Assembly (NCBI GenBank): GCA_964570005.1 | Contig: CAZMWE010000042.1 | Span: forward strand, 1 to 9,422 | Source of the DNA: JAJZCD01 sp964570005 | GTDB taxonomy: Bacteria; Patescibacteriota; Saccharimonadia; Saccharimonadales; UBA4665 | Reading direction: 5' to 3' | Length of the DNA: 9,422 bases | In this document: positions 7,227 to 9,422 of the stretch, piece by piece | How positions within the stretch are numbered: the first letter of the stretch is position 1 | Layout of the letters: each line of letters opens with the position of its first letter | Program-made: the position numbers and the translations under genes | The notes under the pieces: model-generated | What the model was told of the DNA's origin: nothing | The model's input: the letters and a program-made list of their open reading frames with translations, nothing else | The model's database searches: none

Positions 7227-8825
7227 ATGCTAAACCTGTTTCTTTACACCTTTGCCTTCCTAACAACCGGCCTGTGGCTTGGGATACGAATTATTAAACG
7301 CCGGCTATTCCCGCAGGAATTTCTGTACGTGTGCAGTCTGGCAGCCAGCCTGCTGATTCTCTACGCTCTATTCTTTATTTACCTACATAACCCAGATTGG
7401 GGACACAATTTTAGCGTCGCCTTCATCGCCTATTCCCCATTGGCGCTGCTATCAATTGTTTTGTCTGTTAAGAAATCACGGCAGCTACTCAAACTCATAC
7501 TGACCTTTTTCCTGCCCCCATTGCTGATAACCGCCACAATCTTCTGTGCCTACACGGCCCTGCTCTATGGCTGCCGCTATCCGGTTAGCAGCTTTGACAA
7601 TCGACGGCCAGCCAACAACACGTTCTGCTCCATCAAAGAATTTCCGCTGGATAATGGCCTGCCTGAATTGTTCGGCGTTGACGTGGTCCAGCACCAGCCC
7701 AACCCGACGGTGCTCGACTGGTCCATAGCCAACCGACCACCACTCCAGATCGCCGCCACTTTGCCCATCGACGACCTTGACAGCACCGTATCACCGGCCC
7801 GGCTCTCCAACTACTACAACCTGTTCTCTATTTTCCTGCAGCTCATGTGGATTGGCGCGGTCTGGGCGCTGCTCCAACGATTTAAGATCCGACGACGCTA
7901 CCAGGCCGTGCTCTTTGTGGGGTTCTGCGCGACTGGTTTCTTTTACCTTAACTCGGTTTTTGTCTGGCCTAAGTTGCTGGCCGGAGGCCTCGTCGTGGCC
8001 GGCATGGCGCCATACATTGGCGCTAAATTCAACAAGAGCCTGCTGCGCTATCTGCCCGTCGGCGCTGCTTTAATTGCACTTGGCCTGATGTCACATGGCG
8101 GCGTTGTCTTCACGCTCATTCCCTTTGCATGCTTTCTGGTATACAAACTGTGGCAGTACAAAGACCGTGATTACAAAATTATCGGTATCGCGGCAGCCAT
8201 TATGTTGGCCATCCTGGTTCCTTGGCAAATCTACACCGCCACAATACCCAACGCCAGCTACCTAGATAAGTACCAGTTTGCCAATGTCACGGACGCCTCA
8301 CAGGCGGCCAAGCACGGTACCGTGCGGACGATACTCAACGCATATGAAAATATAACTTTCTCTGAGTGGGTGCACAACAAACTGCAGAATGTCCGGACCC
8401 TGTTCGACGGCACAGGCGATCAAGGCTTTATCTACATATGTCCCATTACCCGTGTGGTCGCTTCCCGTGATGATTGTGTCAAGCAGCGCGATCTGACGTT
8501 CTTTAGCACGCTGTTCTCGCTGGAAAGTTTTGTGCTCGGCGTTCTGTTTTTGATATATCAGGCTGCTCGCCGCCAACTGGACAGTTTTGACAAGGAGTCT
8601 ATGCTGTTGGTAGCTTGCTCGCTGGTACTATGGGTGCTGTTACTGTTCGCACCTGGGAGCACAGTGGTACATCAGGGTTCATATGCCAACAACATATTAC
8701 TCTTTATACTAACGGGACGGGCCATTTTACGGTTCTCGCCAAAGCTGTTGTCGTTCCTGGTACTGGCTCAGCTGCTCATCTTTTACGCAGCTTGGATACA
8801 TCCATTTCCCTACATTTCGTTTTGA
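7227..8825 (+). CDS. Large polytopic membrane protein, GT-C-like, function unassigned
   Basis: This 532-residue protein has about fourteen hydrophobic helices, and basic clusters (RIIKRR 21-26, VKKSR 81-85, KIRRRY 220-225, AARRQ 446-450) place alternate loops inside, with both ends probably outside. Two long outside loops stand out: residues 114-197, containing DWSIANRPPLQ (164-174), and 336-427. The NRPPLQ segment resembles the DRPPL motif of bacterial GT-C glycosyltransferases. VWPKLLAG (246-253), GLMSHGG (286-292) and HQGSY (482-486) are further likely functional spots. Cys pairs 116/134 and 405/417 both fall in outside loops. It starts 15 bases after the methyltransferase stop, so the two are probably co-transcribed, although no clear ribosome site precedes the ATG. 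Role as a sugar transferase is an inference; polymerase or transporter functions cannot be excluded. Confidence 0.78.
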   Translation: MLNLFLYTFAFLTTGLWLGIRIIKRRLFPQEFLYVCSLAASLLILYALFFIYLHNPDWGHNFSVAFIAYSPLALLSIVLSVKKSRQLLKLILTFFLPPLLITATIFCAYTALLYGCRYPVSSFDNRRPANNTFCSIKEFPLDNGLPELFGVDVVQHQPNPTVLDWSIANRPPLQIAATLPIDDLDSTVSPARLSNYYNLFSIFLQLMWIGAVWALLQRFKIRRRYQAVLFVGFCATGFFYLNSVFVWPKLLAGGLVVAGMAPYIGAKFNKSLLRYLPVGAALIALGLMSHGGVVFTLIPFACFLVYKLWQYKDRDYKIIGIAAAIMLAILVPWQIYTATIPNASYLDKYQFANVTDASQAAKHGTVRTILNAYENITFSEWVHNKLQNVRTLFDGTGDQGFIYICPITRVVASRDDCVKQRDLTFFSTLFSLESFVLGVLFLIYQAARRQLDSFDKESMLLVACSLVLWVLLLFAPGSTVVHQGSYANNILLFILTGRAILRFSPKLLSFLVLAQLLIFYAAWIHPFPYISF

Positions 8826-8851
8826 AATAAATACGGTGTATGTGGTATAGT
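8822..8851 (+). promoter_or_regulatory. Sigma-70-type promoter for the Gmad2-domain gene
   Basis: TTGAAA (8822-8827) and TATAGT (8846-8851) are separated by 18 bases. The -35 box overlaps the TGA stop of the preceding membrane protein gene. Transcription should begin near 8858-8860, leaving a leader of about 27 AT-rich bases. No terminator hairpin lies between the two genes, so read-through from upstream is also possible. Confidence 0.65.
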
Positions 8852-8885
8852 ATGCTTGTAACACTAAAATAAAAAGATCTAAAAT

Positions 8886-9422
8886 TTGAGTAATACCACT
8901 GTAAAACGCGCTGTGCTCGGGTTCGCAATCTTAGTTATTGCGGGCTTGGCCTTTTGGGGTTATCACACTGTTTCCACACCCAAAAAACCACAGACCAAGG
9001 CGGTCGTAACGGTTGGTAAGCCGGTCGCCCCGCCACCAAAGAGCTCCTCTAGCTCTTCGACCAGTGGGCAAACTGACCAGCAAGGGCAAACCGCACCCAA
9101 CTCCAATCCCGGTGGCGCCACCGACAACAGTGGCTCGCAGATTCCCAGTACTCCTTCGACTGATTGGGCAACGTCTGCGACCGGCTATATTACGGTTAAA
9201 TCGCCAGTAGCCAATAGTACCCTCAAGGACGGTGCGGTGCTAGCCGGCTCCGCCAAAGTGAGTCAAGTTAGCTGGCGACTGGTCGATAACACGGTCGGTG
9301 TGACAGCCCAAGGGCAGCTGTCAGTGGTAAACGGCAATTTTTCTGGCACGCTTCATTTCCAGCCGCACGGTACCGGTGGCCGGCTGGACGTTTTCAGCGT
9401 GGATGCGCAAGGTGTCGAGTAT
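8886..9422 (+). CDS. Membrane-anchored protein with Gmad2 (Ig-like) domain, C-terminus beyond right edge
   Basis: Translation from TTG at 8886 gives 179 residues up to the window edge. An in-frame TAA lies at 8880-8882, so the frame cannot begin earlier; TTG gives SNTTVKR followed by one hydrophobic helix (about 9-27), a signal anchor without a lipobox cysteine. Residues 30-100 form a low-complexity linker rich in Ser, Thr, Pro, Gly and Gln, with six Ser in a row at 53-58. From about 101 the sequence YITVKSPVANSTLKDG, then VLAGSAKVSQVSWRLVD and GGRLDVFSVDAQG follows the strand pattern of the Gmad2 domain (Ig-like domain of bacterial spore germination proteins), here in an organism not expected to sporulate. 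It likely holds a surface domain away from the membrane. It has its own promoter; a link to the glycan genes is only positional. Confidence 0.75.
   Translation, partial: MSNTTVKRAVLGFAILVIAGLAFWGYHTVSTPKKPQTKAVVTVGKPVAPPPKSSSSSSTSGQTDQQGQTAPNSNPGGATDNSGSQIPSTPSTDWATSATGYITVKSPVANSTLKDGAVLAGSAKVSQVSWRLVDNTVGVTAQGQLSVVNGNFSGTLHFQPHGTGGRLDVFSVDAQGVEY

Noticed and set aside
9039..9056. Small hairpin (GAGCT/AGCTC) near the poly-Ser codons, considered as a terminator.
   Set aside because: It lies inside the coding frame, has no T-run, and follows from the alternating Ser codons.
6233..9422. A defence system, mobile element or CRISPR array.
   Set aside because: No nuclease, transposase, integrase, terminal repeats or repeat-spacer pattern was seen on either strand.

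Overview
This window looks like part of a cell-surface glycan locus from a bacterium of moderate GC content. The gene style is compact: start and stop codons overlap or abut, intergenic gaps are short, and GTG and TTG starts occur. The protein types point, by inference only, to a Candidate Phyla Radiation lineage such as Saccharibacteria: a YfhO-type membrane protein, GT-C-like polytopic proteins, a Gmad2-domain anchored protein and a nucleotide-sugar dehydrogenase of the GHVGLP type. No rRNA or marker gene is present to confirm this. TGA acts as a stop codon (8823-8825), so the UGA-recoding lineages are disfavoured. A run of 10 N marks a scaffold gap and suggests a draft or metagenome assembly.

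Minus strand, 6232 down to 1, is one probable operon of five genes in this order: a YfhO-family GT-C-like membrane protein (6232-3923), an unassigned polytopic membrane protein with a DD motif in its first outside loop (3893-2532), a nucleotide-sugar dehydrogenase split by the N gap (2475-1277), an extended-SDR sugar epimerase/dehydratase (1276-257), and the N-terminus of a GT2 glycosyltransferase that runs off the left edge (270-1).

Positions 6233-6311 form a short divergent regulatory region with an inverted repeat and an extended -10 element.

Plus strand, 6312 to 9422: a SAM methyltransferase-like protein with an N-terminal coiled coil (6312-7211), a second large unassigned GT-C-like membrane protein (7227-8825), a good promoter (8822-8851), and a membrane-anchored protein with a long Ser/Pro-rich linker and a Gmad2 domain that runs off the right edge (8886-9422).

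A plausible joint role is as follows. The dehydrogenase and epimerase make an activated sugar. The GT2 enzyme moves a sugar onto a lipid carrier or acceptor. The YfhO-like and other GT-C-like proteins transfer lipid-linked sugars to an extracytoplasmic polymer, and the methyltransferase may modify the glycan. The sugar, the acceptor and the final polymer cannot be read from the sequence. No mobile element, CRISPR array, tRNA or rRNA was seen, and apart from the 79-base divergent region and the 60-base promoter gap nearly all of the window is coding.
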